DNA of 64,000 nucleotides from Baekduia soli (lineage in GTDB: Bacteria; Actinomycetota; Thermoleophilia; Solirubrobacterales; Solirubrobacteraceae). Both the position numbers and the translations under genes were made by a program. The stretch lies in NCBI RefSeq assembly GCF_007970665.1, contig NZ_CP042430.1, forward strand, positions 1,054,001 through 1,118,000, written 5' to 3'. Below the pieces are notes generated by a model that made no database searches, was not told the DNA's origin, and worked only from the letters and a program-made list of their open reading frames with translations. This document shows, piece by piece, positions 11,598-25,879 of this stretch. Position 1 is the first letter of the stretch; every line of letters begins with the position of its first letter.

Positions 11598-11836
11598 GGG
11601 CCCGCGTCCTCATCCGGCCCAAGGCGGGGATCCTCGACCCCCAGGGCGTCGCCGTCGAGCGCGCGCTGCCGGCGCTGGGCTTCGCCGGCGCGGGCAACGT
11701 CCACGTCGGCCGGATGGTCGAGCTCGACGTCGCCGACGCCTCGCAGCTGGAGGAGATGTGCCGCCGGCTGCTGGCCAACCCGCTCATCGAGGACTACGAG
11801 ATCGAGATGATCTCCGACGCGCCGGCCGCCGCGTGA
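11594..11836 (+). CDS. purS: PurS, small subunit of the FGAM synthetase complex
   Basis: 80 residues, GTG start overlapping the purC stop. It begins [21 protein letters not shown], the PurS signature, and ends [12 protein letters not shown]. PurS bridges PurQ and PurL in the three-part Gram-positive/archaeal FGAM synthetase and helps pass ammonia from PurQ to PurL. It sits exactly between purC and purQ, with 4-base overlaps on both sides. Confidence 0.95.
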   Translation: MRARVLIRPKAGILDPQGVAVERALPALGFAGAGNVHVGRMVELDVADASQLEEMCRRLLANPLIEDYEIEMISDAPAAA

Positions 11837-12463
11837 AGCTCGGCGTCGTCACGTTCCCCGGCACCTGCGACGACGCCGACGCGCGCATCGCGGCCGGCAT
11901 GGTCGCCGAGGCCGTCCCGCTCTGGCATCGCGACGCCGACCTGCGCGGCGTCGACGGCATCATCGTCCCCGGCGGCTTCTCCTACGGCGACTACCTCCGG
12001 GCGGGCGCCATCGCGCGCTTCTCGCCGGTCATGGAGTCGGTCGTGGCCTTCGCCCGCGACGGCGGCCCGGTGCTCGGCATCTGCAACGGCTTCCAGATCC
12101 TGTGCGAGGCCGGCCTGCTGCCCGGCGCCCTCCTGCCCAACACGGGGCTGCGCTTCGTCTGCCGCCAGGTCGACCTCGTCGTGCAGACCACCGCGACGCC
12201 GTTCACCTCCACCTGCACGGTGGGCCAGGTGCTGTCGATCCCGGCCAAGCACACGACGGGCCGCTACTTCGGCGAGGTCGCCCCGGAGCAGGTCGTCCTG
12301 CGCTACGCGCACGGGCACAACTTCAACGGCTCCCAGGACGACATCGCCGGCGTCGTCAACGCGGCCGGCAACGTCATGGGCCTCATGCCGCATCCCGAGC
12401 ACGCCGTCGAGACGCTCACGGGCGGGTCGGCCGACGGGCTGGCGCTGTTCGAGGGGATGACCC

Positions 12464-12480
<17 letters not shown>
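11833..12480 (+). CDS. purQ: PurQ, glutaminase subunit of FGAM synthetase
   Basis: 215 residues, GTG start. Class I glutamine amidotransferase: N-terminal [14 protein letters not shown], oxyanion segment [16 protein letters not shown], nucleophile Cys84 in [13 protein letters not shown], and the His/Glu pair in [10 protein letters not shown] near the C-terminus. It releases ammonia from glutamine for PurL. The 3' end overlaps purL by 17 bases. Confidence 0.96.
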
Positions 12481-14710
<2,230 letters not shown>

Positions 14711-14761
14711 GCCGATCCATCCGGCCGTGGCCTGGGCGCCGGTCCGGGGTAGGACCGGCAG

Positions 14762-16336
14762 GTGACCTCTGCGGAGATCCTCGTCGGCCTGCTCGGGGCC
14801 GTGACCGTGCTGGCGGGCCTGGCGCGGCGTCTGGGCCTGCCCGCGCCCATCGTGCTCGTGGTCTGCGGCGTGGCCGTCGGGCTGATCCCCGGGCTGCCGT
14901 CGGCCGCGCTGGACCCCGACCTCATCTTCTTCATCTTCCTGCCGCCGCTGGTCTACGGCGCGGGCTTCAACTCCTCGCCGCGCGACCTGCGCCAGCAGGC
15001 CCGCCGCATCGGCGTGCTGGCCATCGGGCTGGTGGCGGCCACGACGGTCGTCGTGGCCCTCACGCTCAAGCTCGTCGTGCCGGGCTTCGGCTGGCCCGAG
15101 GGCCTGGTGCTCGGGGCGATCCTGGCGCCGACGGACCCCGTCGCGGCCGTGGCCGTGCTGCAGCGGCTGCGCGTGGCGCCGACGCTCTCGGCGATCATCG
15201 AGGGCGAGTCGCTCGTCAACGACGGACTGGGGCTCGTGCTCTACCGGCTGGCCGTCGCGGCCACGGTCGGCGGCACGTTCTCGCTGGTGGACGGCGCGGT
15301 CACGCTCGTGAGCACGGGCGTGGGCGGCGTGGCCATCGGGCTCGCGGTGGGCTGGGCCATCAGCCACGTGCGCCGGCGCATCGACGACCCGGTCGTCGAG
15401 ATCACGCTGTCGCTCTTCACGCCGTATGCGGCCTACATCGCGGCCGAGGCGCTCGGCGTGTCAGGCATCCTGGCCGCCGTCAGCGTCGGGCTCTACCTCG
15501 GCTCGCGGGGCGAGGGCCTGTTCTCGGCGACCGCGCGCATCGAGGCCCAGGGGTTCTGGAAGGCGCTGACCTTCATGCTCGAGTCGACGCTGTTCCTGCT
15601 CATGGGGCTGCAGTTCCGGCGCGTGGCGGGCGCGATCGAGAACCTCGACCCCGGGCGCGTCGCCCTGACCGTGGGGGTCACGATGGCCGCCGTGGTCGTG
15701 CTGCGCGTCGCCTGGATGTTCACGGTGGGGCCGCTGCTGCGCCGGCTCATCCCGGGCGAGCCGAGAGAGGAGCCGCCCGAGCTCGGCGCCGGGGCGCGGC
15801 TCGTCGCGGGCTGGGCGGGCATGCGCGGCGCGGTCTCCCTGGCCGCGGCGCTGGCCATCCCGGCCACGATCGACGGCGGCGCCCACTTCCCCCAGCGCAA
15901 CCTGATCATCTTCGTCGTCTTCTGCGTCATCGTGCTCGGGCTGCTCCTCCAGGGCCTGACGCTGCCGCTGCTGGTCCGGGCGACCGGGCTCGGGCGCGAC
16001 GCGGCCGACGACGCCGGCGACGAGGCCCGGGCGCGGGCCGCCGCCGCCGAGGCGGCCCTCGCCCGCCTCGACGAGCTCGACGGCGACGGCGGCGGGCGCG
16101 CCGGCGACCACCTGCGTGAGCTCTACGAGGCCCGGCTGGGCCACGCCAGCGCCCCCGGGGACGAGACCGGCGACGCCGAGCGCGAGCACGTCGAGACCTT
16201 CCAGCGCCTGCGCGAGGAGCTGCTGCGCTCCGAGCGCGGCGCGCTGCACGATCTGCACGCCCGTGGCGAGATCTCCGAGGAGGCGCTGCGCACCGTCGAG
16301 CGCGACCTCGACCTCCAGGAGGCGCGCCTTGAGTAG
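14762..16336 (+). CDS. Na+/H+ antiporter, CPA1 family
   Basis: 524 residues, GTG start. About twelve hydrophobic segments occupy residues 1-410, with the CPA1 hallmarks GAILAPTDPVAAVAVLQRL, EGESLVNDGLGLVL (the ND pair of the ion site) and AGWAGMRGAVSLAAALAIP. The last 115 residues form a charged, probably coiled-coil cytoplasmic tail (ELDGDGGGRAGDHLREL...), typical of the bacterial NhaP/YjcE-like Na+/H+ exchangers. It separates purL from purF and appears unrelated to purine synthesis. Confidence 0.9.
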   Translation: MTSAEILVGLLGAVTVLAGLARRLGLPAPIVLVVCGVAVGLIPGLPSAALDPDLIFFIFLPPLVYGAGFNSSPRDLRQQARRIGVLAIGLVAATTVVVALTLKLVVPGFGWPEGLVLGAILAPTDPVAAVAVLQRLRVAPTLSAIIEGESLVNDGLGLVLYRLAVAATVGGTFSLVDGAVTLVSTGVGGVAIGLAVGWAISHVRRRIDDPVVEITLSLFTPYAAYIAAEALGVSGILAAVSVGLYLGSRGEGLFSATARIEAQGFWKALTFMLESTLFLLMGLQFRRVAGAIENLDPGRVALTVGVTMAAVVVLRVAWMFTVGPLLRRLIPGEPREEPPELGAGARLVAGWAGMRGAVSLAAALAIPATIDGGAHFPQRNLIIFVVFCVIVLGLLLQGLTLPLLVRATGLGRDAADDAGDEARARAAAAEAALARLDELDGDGGGRAGDHLRELYEARLGHASAPGDETGDAEREHVETFQRLREELLRSERGALHDLHARGEISEEALRTVERDLDLQEARLE

Positions 16337-16418
16337 CGGGAGGCAACGGCGGTGGCCGGTGCCGTTGCTACCCTCCGTCACGCCGCCGCGTCACCTCGTC
16401 CTGCACGAGGCGGCCTCC

Positions 16419-17915
16419 ATGACCGAGCTGATCACCCCTCTCGAGCAGCGCGACGGCCCGCGCGACGAGTGCGGCGTCTTCGGGATCTACGCCCCCGAGC
16501 ACGACGTCTCCCGCCTGACCTACTTCGCCCTGTACGCCCTCCAGCACCGCGGCCAGGAGTCGGCGGGCATCGCCGCGGCCGACCGCGGCGGCTACATCAT
16601 CACGCAGCGCTCGCTGGGCCTGGTCAACCAGGTCTTCAAGGAGCACGACCTGCGCGCGCTGGCCGGCGACCTCGCCATCGGCCATGTCCGGTACTCGACG
16701 ACAGGCTCCAACGAGTGGGAGAACTCGCAGCCCGTGCACCGCAGCGCCGGGTCGGGCGGCAACCGGGAGCTCGCGCTGGCCCACAACGGCAACCTCATCA
16801 ACGCCGTCGAGCTGCACGCCGAGCTGCGCGCCCGCGGCGTCCAGTTCAGCTCGACCTCGGACTCCGAGATCATCGCCGCGATGATCTCCACGCACCCCGC
16901 GGAGCGCATCGAGGACGCCGTCGCCGACGTCCTGCCGCGCCTGAAGGGCGCGTTCTCCACCGTCGTCATGACCAAGGACAAGGTCGTCGCCTTCCGCGAC
17001 GGCGCCGGCCTGCGCCCGCTGTCGCTGGGCCGCCTGGGCGACCGCTTCTGCGTCGCCTCGGAGACGTGCGCGTTCGACATCATCGGCGCCACCGCGATGC
17101 GCGACGTCGCCCCCGGCGAGGTCGTCACCCTGTCCGAGCGCGGGCTCAGCGCCCGGCAGGTCGTCTCGGGCGAGCGCGAGGCCTTCTGCGTCTTCGAGTA
17201 CATCTACTTCGCGCGCCCCGACTCGCGGATGAACGGCCAGCTCCTGCAGGCCGCCCGCGGGCGCATGGGCGAGATCCTGGCGCGCGAGGCGCCGGCGGAG
17301 GCCGACCTGGTCATCGCGGTCCCCGACTCGGGCAACCCCGCCGCGCGCGGCTTCGCCCGGGCGCTCGGGCTGCCCCAGGACGACGGGCTCATCAAGAACC
17401 GCTACGTCGCGCGCACGTTCATCCAGCCCGGCCAGGAGCTGCGCAAGCACGGCCTGCGGCTGAAGTTCAACCCGCTGCCCGAGATCGTCGGCGGCAAGCG
17501 CCTCGTCGTCGTCGACGACTCGATCGTGCGCGGCAACACGACGCGCCAGATCGTGCAGATGCTGCGCGACGCCGGCGCGCTGGAGGTGCACATGCGCATC
17601 TCGGCCCCGCCGATCAAGCACCCGTGCCACTACGGGATCGACATGTCCAGCCGCGAGGAGATGATCGCCCACGGGCGCACGCCCGCGGAGGTCGCGGCCG
17701 AGCTCGGCGCCGACTCGCTGGCCTACCTGTCGCTGGCCGGCGTCTACGAGGCCGTCCGCGGCGAGCGGACCACGCACTGCGACGCCTGCTTCTCCGGCGA
17801 GTACCCCCTGGCCGGCACGGAGGACGCCCAGCACAAGGACGCCTTCGAGCAGCGCGGCCTGCCCGTGCTGGCCGCCGCCCCGGCCGCCGCGCCGGGCCCC
17901 GCCCCCGTCGTCTAG
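16419..17915 (+). CDS. purF: Amidophosphoribosyltransferase
   Basis: 498 residues from the ATG at 16419. It catalyses the first committed purine step: PRPP + glutamine to phosphoribosylamine. A 17-residue propeptide precedes DECGVFGIY, so Cys18 would become the N-terminal nucleophile after self-cleavage. The glutaminase domain (YALQHRGQESAGI, HVRYSTTGS, HNGNLIN) is followed by the phosphoribosyltransferase domain with the PRPP loop VVVDDSIVRGNTT. Cysteines in the C-terminal half (PIKHPCHYGID, HCDACFSGEYP) fit the iron-sulfur form found in Bacillus-type enzymes. The reading frame is open further upstream, but nothing conserved precedes the chosen ATG. Confidence 0.96.
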   Translation: MTELITPLEQRDGPRDECGVFGIYAPEHDVSRLTYFALYALQHRGQESAGIAAADRGGYIITQRSLGLVNQVFKEHDLRALAGDLAIGHVRYSTTGSNEWENSQPVHRSAGSGGNRELALAHNGNLINAVELHAELRARGVQFSSTSDSEIIAAMISTHPAERIEDAVADVLPRLKGAFSTVVMTKDKVVAFRDGAGLRPLSLGRLGDRFCVASETCAFDIIGATAMRDVAPGEVVTLSERGLSARQVVSGEREAFCVFEYIYFARPDSRMNGQLLQAARGRMGEILAREAPAEADLVIAVPDSGNPAARGFARALGLPQDDGLIKNRYVARTFIQPGQELRKHGLRLKFNPLPEIVGGKRLVVVDDSIVRGNTTRQIVQMLRDAGALEVHMRISAPPIKHPCHYGIDMSSREEMIAHGRTPAEVAAELGADSLAYLSLAGVYEAVRGERTTHCDACFSGEYPLAGTEDAQHKDAFEQRGLPVLAAAPAAAPGPAPVV

Positions 17916-18040
17916 CGCAGCGGGCCGAGGCGCATCGCCTCGGCGACCGCTGTGCCCCGGTCGCCGACGTCACGAGGGTGTGACGGGATCGCGTCGCCGG
18001 GCGGCAGCCTCCGGGCGCGGCGCTATGGTCCGGCGCCCGC

Positions 18041-19848
<1,808 letters not shown>

Positions 19849-19849
<1 letters not shown>

Positions 19850-20463
19850 TGGCCGCCCCGCTGCGCGTCGGCGTCCTGGCCTCCGGGGCCGGGACGAACC
19901 TGCAGGCGCTGCTCGACGACCCCGAGGTCGGGCCGCTCGTCGTCGCCGTGGCCTCCGACCGCGCCGTCGCCGGCGCCCTGGAGCGGGCCCGACGCGCCGG
20001 CGTGCCGACCGCCGTCTTCGCACGCGAGGAGCACGCCGACCGCGCTGCGCGCGACGCCGCGATGGCCGACTGGCTGCACGCCCAGGACGTGGGCCTCGTG
20101 GTGCTCGCGGGCTACATGGCGCTGCTGGAGGCGCCGTTCATCGCCCGCTTCCGCGACCGCATCGTCAACGTGCACCCGTCGCTGCTGCCCGCCTTCCCGG
20201 GGATCGCGGCCGTCCAGCAGGCCATCGACTACGGAGTCAAGGTCTTCGGCGTCACCGTGCACCTCGTCGACGAGGGCGTCGACACGGGCGCCATCCTGCT
20301 GCAGCGGGCCATCGAGCTGCCCCCGGGCGCCGACGCCGCGGCCGCCCTGCGGGCGCTGCGCCCGTTGGAGCACACGCTGCTGCCGCAGGCCGTGCGGCTG
20401 CTGGCCGCGGGGCGCGTGCGCCGCGACCCCGGGCACCCCCGGCGCCTGCTCGTCGACGCCTGA
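19849..20463 (+). CDS. purN: GAR transformylase (formyltetrahydrofolate-dependent)
   Basis: 204 residues. It transfers the formyl group from 10-formyl-THF to GAR. Visible: GVLASGAGTNLQALLD at the N-terminus, LAGYMALL, the catalytic Asn-His-Ser region IVNVHPSLLPAFPG and the catalytic Asp in HLVDEGVDTGAI. Length is normal. It follows recQ with a one-base overlap, and so depends on the recQ transcript. Confidence 0.95.
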
Positions 20464-20487
20464 CGCCGCGCCGCGCCGCGGCGGCGG

Positions 20488-20733
20488 CTAGGCGGCCGGG
20501 TCGGGCGCGTCGTCCACGGCGCCCTCCGGGTCGTCGCCGCCGGGCCGGTCGGGCGCGGTGTCCTTCCAGTCGCCGGTGACGACGCGGCTGGCCTCCGCGT
20601 CGCGCCGCGCCGCGTCGGCCTTGCCGGCGGCGTCGTCGATGTGGTCGCCGAGGAGGTCGAGCCGGTCGTCGAGGACGTCGGCCTCGTGCTCGAGCCGCTG
20701 GGCGACCTGTTCGTCGGGGCGGTGCTCGTCCAT
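20488..20733 (-). CDS. Small acidic conserved-looking hypothetical protein
   Basis: 81 residues from the ATG at 20733, beginning MDEHRPDEQVAQRLEHEADV and containing a predicted amphipathic helix with heptad-like spacing (DVLDDRLDLLGDHIDDA), then an acidic Asp/Pro-rich tail. No function is recognised. It is convergent with purN and divergent from purH. The frame is open for another 33 bases upstream, but the chosen start gives the acidic, coherent product. Confidence 0.55.
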   Translation of the reverse strand: MDEHRPDEQVAQRLEHEADVLDDRLDLLGDHIDDAAGKADAARRDAEASRVVTGDWKDTAPDRPGGDDPEGAVDDAPDPAA

Positions 20734-20770
20734 GGCCCCGGGCTTCCCGCACGGTGCGGATCGCAAGCAC

Positions 20771-20798
20771 CCCGCCCGCCCGCCGACGGGCGGGCGGG
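20771..20798. repeat. Perfect 12-bp GC hairpin in the purH leader
   Basis: CCCGCCCGCCCG, loop CCGA, then CGGGCGGGCGGG: a perfect 12-bp stem ending 30 bases before the purH ATG and 38 bases from the divergent small gene's start. No T-run follows, so it is not a classical terminator. It could limit read-through between divergent transcripts or affect purH translation. Confidence 0.6.
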
Positions 20799-20828
20799 TG
20801 AGGCCGCAGAGCCAATACCCTTGCGGTC

Positions 20829-22417
<1,589 letters not shown>

Positions 22418-22418
<1 letters not shown>

Positions 22419-22843
22419 TGGAGATCCGTCGCCTGGGCTCCGAGCCGCCGGGCCCGTGGGAGGCCGCGATCGGCTACTCCCGCGTCGTCCGCGCGGGCGC
22501 GCACGTCTGGGTCGCCGGCTGCACGTCGGTCGACGAGTACGGCGTCGTGCAGGGCATCTCGCCCGCCGAGCAGACCGCGCTGGCGCTGGCCAACGTCGGC
22601 CGCGCGCTGGAGCGCGTGGACGCCTCGCTGGCCGACGTGGTGCGCACACGGCTCTACGTCACCGACGCCTCCCGCTGGGAGGAGGTGGGGCGCGCCCACG
22701 GCGACGTGTTCGCCGACATCCGGCCGGTCACCACGCTCGTGGAGGTCTCCGGCCTGCTGGACCCGCGGATGCTCGTGGAGGTCGAGGCCGACGCGTTCGT
22801 CGCCGCCTCCGGCGGGGCCGGCGGGGCGGGTTTCCCGCGCTGA
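22418..22843 (+). CDS. RidA/YjgF/UK114-family protein
   Basis: 141 residues. It carries the family pattern YSRVVRAGAHVWVAGCTSVDEYG near the N-terminus and VVRTRLYVTDASRWEEVGRAHGDVF with RPVTTLVEVSGL, leading to the metabolite-pocket residues (Arg of RTRLYV, Glu in LVEVEADAFV). RidA proteins hydrolyse reactive enamine/imine intermediates in the cytosol as trimers. Overlap with purH suggests coexpression. It belongs to one of the non-archetypal Rid subfamilies, so the exact substrate is uncertain. Confidence 0.85.
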
Positions 22844-22892
22844 GCAGGGGCTTGCCCTTCCGTCCGGTCCTTCGCGCAACCTTCGCCGCCGC

Positions 22893-24512
22893 GTGCCTGC
22901 CCTGTTGACCCCTGCCAGCGACGGATTGCGGGCGTGGCAGGTCGCGGCGCTTGAGGCGATGGGCACATGGCAGTCGGGCGCGTTCCTGATCTCCGCCGCG
23001 CCCGGGGCGGGCAAGACGCGCCCGTCCATCGAGATCGCGCGACGCCTGCTGGCCCGCGGCGAGATCGACCGCGTCGTCGTGGCCTGCCCGACGACGCCGC
23101 TGACGCGCCAGTGGGCGACGGCCGCCGGCCGCCTGGGCCTGCAGCTCGTCCCCGACGCCGCCGAGCTCGTCGCGCCGCGCGACTTCCACGGCGTCGCGGT
23201 CACGTACGCCAAGATCGCGATGGTCGCCTCGCGCTGGACGTCGCAGTGCACGGGGCGGACGCTCGTCATCGCCGACGAGGCCCACCACCTCGGCGAGGAG
23301 CTGGCCTGGGGCGAGGGCTTCGCGCTGGCGTTCCGCAACGCCGCGCGGTGGCTGCTGCTCTCGGGCACGCCGTTCCGCTCGGACACCACCCCGATCCCCG
23401 GCGTGCGCTACGACGCCGAGGGCGTCGCGGTGGCCGACATCTCCTACACCTACGCCGAGGCCGTGCGCGAGGGCGTCTGCCGCCCGGTGACGTTCATCCC
23501 CTACGACGGCACCCTGTCCTGGCGCTCGGGTGACGACGTCATCGAGGCCGGCTTCGACACGGTGCTCACGGCCCGGGAGGCCTCCCGGCGCTACCGCACC
23601 GCGATCTCGGCCGAGCTGAGCGACGGCCTGCCACGGATCCTCGCCGCGGCGCACGCGCGGCTGCAGGAGGCCCGCGCCGCCGGCCATCGCGACGCCGGCG
23701 GCCTGGTCGTGGCGGCCGACTCCGACCACGCGCGCAAGATCGCCCGGCTGCTCAAGGACGTCAGCGGCCGCAGCCCGGCCGTCGTGCTGCACGCCGAGGC
23801 CGGCGCGCACAAGAAGCTCGCCGCGTTCACCGCCTCGCGCGAGGAGTGGATCGTCGCGGTCAACATGGTCAGCGAGGGCGTCGACATCCCGCGCCTGCGC
23901 GTCGGGGTCTACGCCAGCGCGGCCAAGACCCCGCTCATCTTCCGCCAGGTCGTCGGCCGGTTCGTGCGCACGATCGCGGGGCGCCCGGCCGACATGTCGT
24001 GGCTCTACCTGCCCGGCGACCCGGTGCTGCGCCGCCACGCCACCGACGTCGAGGGCGAGCTGCGCCACGTCCTGCGCCGCGGCGACGGCGACGAGGAGCT
24101 CTTCGACGAGCGCGAGGAGCGCCGCGAGACCGAGCCGTCGGAGGCCGTCGAGTTCGTGGCGCTGTCGGCCGACGTGTCGCCGACCTCGCAGATGTCGCTG
24201 TTCGGCGGCGGCCCGGCCGTGGCGCACGCGCCGGTGGCGCCCATGGCGTCGTTCACCGCCGCCGTCCCGGACGCGGTGCCCGAGCCGGCGTCGCGCCTGT
24301 CGGCGTTCGAGCGCCGCACGATCCTGCGCGACAAGCGCCACCGGCTCGTCGCCGACCTGGGCCGCCGCGACCGGCGCCCGCATCGCGAGATCAACGCGTG
24401 GCTCAACGACGCCGTCGGCGTCACCCGCGTCCAGGACGCCACGATCGAGCAGCTCGAGCGCTCGGTCGACCTCCTGCTCGACGCGTTGTCGGGTCGCGTC
24501 GTGCGCCGCTAG
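22893..24512 (+). CDS. Superfamily 2 DEAD/DEAH-box helicase
   Basis: 539 residues, GTG start. Motif I SAAPGAGKTRPS (about 32-43), motif Ia VVVACPTTPLTRQW, DEAH box VIADEAHHLGEEL (about 124-136), motif III LLSGTPFRSD, then a second RecA fold with MVSEGVDIPRLRVGVYAS and motif VI FRQVVGRFVRT. The C-terminal 150 residues contain an acidic linker and a helical domain (LSAFERRTILRDKRHRLVADLGRRD). It resembles the res-subunit-like helicases of type III restriction enzymes, but no methylase or nuclease gene is adjacent. Its nucleic acid target is unknown. Confidence 0.85.
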   Translation: MPALLTPASDGLRAWQVAALEAMGTWQSGAFLISAAPGAGKTRPSIEIARRLLARGEIDRVVVACPTTPLTRQWATAAGRLGLQLVPDAAELVAPRDFHGVAVTYAKIAMVASRWTSQCTGRTLVIADEAHHLGEELAWGEGFALAFRNAARWLLLSGTPFRSDTTPIPGVRYDAEGVAVADISYTYAEAVREGVCRPVTFIPYDGTLSWRSGDDVIEAGFDTVLTAREASRRYRTAISAELSDGLPRILAAAHARLQEARAAGHRDAGGLVVAADSDHARKIARLLKDVSGRSPAVVLHAEAGAHKKLAAFTASREEWIVAVNMVSEGVDIPRLRVGVYASAAKTPLIFRQVVGRFVRTIAGRPADMSWLYLPGDPVLRRHATDVEGELRHVLRRGDGDEELFDEREERRETEPSEAVEFVALSADVSPTSQMSLFGGGPAVAHAPVAPMASFTAAVPDAVPEPASRLSAFERRTILRDKRHRLVADLGRRDRRPHREINAWLNDAVGVTRVQDATIEQLERSVDLLLDALSGRVVRR

Positions 24513-24523
24513 GGTCCGCGGCC

Positions 24524-25330
24524 GTGGCCGACCTCGACACCGCCGCCGCCCGGGCGCAGGAGCTGCTCCGGCTGCACGCCGACCCCGCGATCCTCGTGCT
24601 CGTCAACGTCTGGGACGTCGCGAGCGCGCAGACCGTCGCCTCCGTGCCGGGCTGCCGCGCGATCGCCACGGCGTCCTGGGCGATGGCCGCGGCCCACGGG
24701 ATCGCCGACGGGGAGGCGATCGGGCGCGACCGGATGCTCGAGCTCGTCGGCGAGATCGCCGGCGCGGTGGCCCTGCCGGTCACCGCCGACCTCGAGAGCG
24801 GCTACGGCGAGACGCCTGCCGAGGTGGGGGAGACGGTCGGGCGCGCGATCGCCGCCGGCGCCGTGGGCTGCAACCTGGAGGACGGGGTCCCCGGCGCGAC
24901 GCTGTTGCGCGACGCGCAGGACGCCGCCCGGCGCGTGCAGGCCGCCCGCGAGCGCGCCGACCGCGAGGGCGTGCCGGTCGTCATCAACGCCCGCACCGAC
25001 GTCTATCTGCGCGGGGCCGACGACGCGGAGGCCGCGCTCCTGCGGGGCCGGGCCTACGCCGCGGCGGGCGCCGACTGCGTCTTCGTGCCGGGCGTGATCG
25101 AGCGCGAGACGATCCGGGCGCTCGTCGAGGGCATCCCGGCGCCCGTGAGCGTCCTGGCGCGGCCCGGCGCGCCGTCGGTCAGCGAGCTGGAGGCGCTCGG
25201 GGTCGCGCGCGTCTCGTTCGGACCCGGGCCGATGGGCGCCGCGCTGGCCGCCCTGGCCCGGACGGCCTCGCAGCTGCTGCAGGGAGGCGCCCCGGCCGAC
25301 GAGCTCGGATACCGCCCATCGGCCGACTGA
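24524..25330 (+). CDS. Isocitrate lyase / phosphoenolpyruvate mutase family protein
   Basis: 268 residues, GTG start 11 bases after the helicase stop. The alpha/beta-barrel of the PEP mutase/ICL superfamily is recognisable from LVNVWDVASAQTVA, VTADLESGYGETPAEV (metal-binding Asp/Glu), CNLEDGVPGATLL and VVINARTDVYLRG. The Cys motif KKCGH of true isocitrate lyase is absent, so this is more likely a small oxaloacetate-hydrolase/PEP-mutase-like enzyme acting on a 2-oxo acid or related carbon-carbon bond. The substrate is not deducible. Confidence 0.85.
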   Translation: MADLDTAAARAQELLRLHADPAILVLVNVWDVASAQTVASVPGCRAIATASWAMAAAHGIADGEAIGRDRMLELVGEIAGAVALPVTADLESGYGETPAEVGETVGRAIAAGAVGCNLEDGVPGATLLRDAQDAARRVQAARERADREGVPVVINARTDVYLRGADDAEAALLRGRAYAAAGADCVFVPGVIERETIRALVEGIPAPVSVLARPGAPSVSELEALGVARVSFGPGPMGAALAALARTASQLLQGGAPADELGYRPSAD

Positions 25331-25351
25331 CGCCGGCGCGCCCCTCCCGCA

Positions 25352-25370
25352 CCCGGGCGAGGCGCCCGGG
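25352..25370. terminator. GC-rich hairpin after the PEP-mutase-like gene
   Basis: CCCGGGCG-AGG-CGCCCGGG forms an 8-bp stem 21 bases after the stop codon. No U-tract follows, as is common in very high-GC actinobacteria, so termination is only a possibility. Confidence 0.4.
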
Positions 25371-25565
25371 GGCGCCCCGCCGGGCAGGTGGGGAGGAACT
25401 GCACTTGCTGATGTGCGGAGGGGTGAGGGGCGGCCGGCCGGTCCAAGAGCCGATCGCCCGCGTTCCGCATCCACCATGGTGAGCCCCCAACCCCAAGCCA
25501 GCCTGAGCGTCGGGTAACGATTGCCTAAGACCGGGCAGGTGGGCCGGCTCCGGCGCACGGCCCGA

Positions 25566-25639
25566 TGCCCCCGGTGGGGCTCGAACCCACAACCTCAACG
25601 CTTAAAAGGCGCGCGCTCTACCGATTGAGCTACGAGGGC
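25566..25639 (-). tRNA. tRNA-Lys(TTT)
   Basis: Acceptor stem GCCCTCG pairs with CGGGGGC (one G-T pair), the D arm is GCTC...GAGC, the T arm is GTGGG-TTCGAGC-CCCAC, and the anticodon loop CTTTTAA gives TTT. The discriminator base is A at 25566; CCA is not encoded. Confidence 0.95.
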
Positions 25640-25668
25640 ACCCTTCAGCCTAGACTCCTGGGCCCCGG

Positions 25669-25740
25669 GCCCCCATGGTGTAGCGGCTAGCACGCGAGCC
25701 TTTCACGCTCGAGGCAGGGGTTCGATTCCCCTTGGGGGTA
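25669..25740 (+). tRNA. tRNA-Glu(TTC)
   Basis: 72 bases, starting GCCCCCATGG and ending TGGGGGTA, with anticodon loop CTTTCAC (TTC) and T arm CAGGGGTTCGATTCCCCTT. The weak G-T first pair is usual for actinobacterial tRNA-Glu. It is divergent from tRNA-Lys, with 29 bases between. Confidence 0.95.
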
Positions 25741-25879
25741 TGCGGGACGGGGGAGGGTGCCCGCGCGGCATCGTCCATCTGTCGAGAGGCCCCAAAACGG
25801 CCGCGCGCGTGGCAGAGTGCAGCCCTCCACGCGGGCACCGTCTCGGCCCGCGGCGATCCTCCCTGGTCATCTCAGCCGC

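Noticed and set aside
16116-16418. N-terminal extension of purF
   Set aside because: The frame is open but overlaps the antiporter 3' end and encodes Arg/Ser/Pro-rich sequence; the ATG at 16419 gives a normal short propeptide before the catalytic Cys.
22893-24512. Restriction-modification or defence system built around the DEAD/DEAH helicase
   Set aside because: No methylase, nuclease or other defence gene flanks it; neighbours are housekeeping genes.
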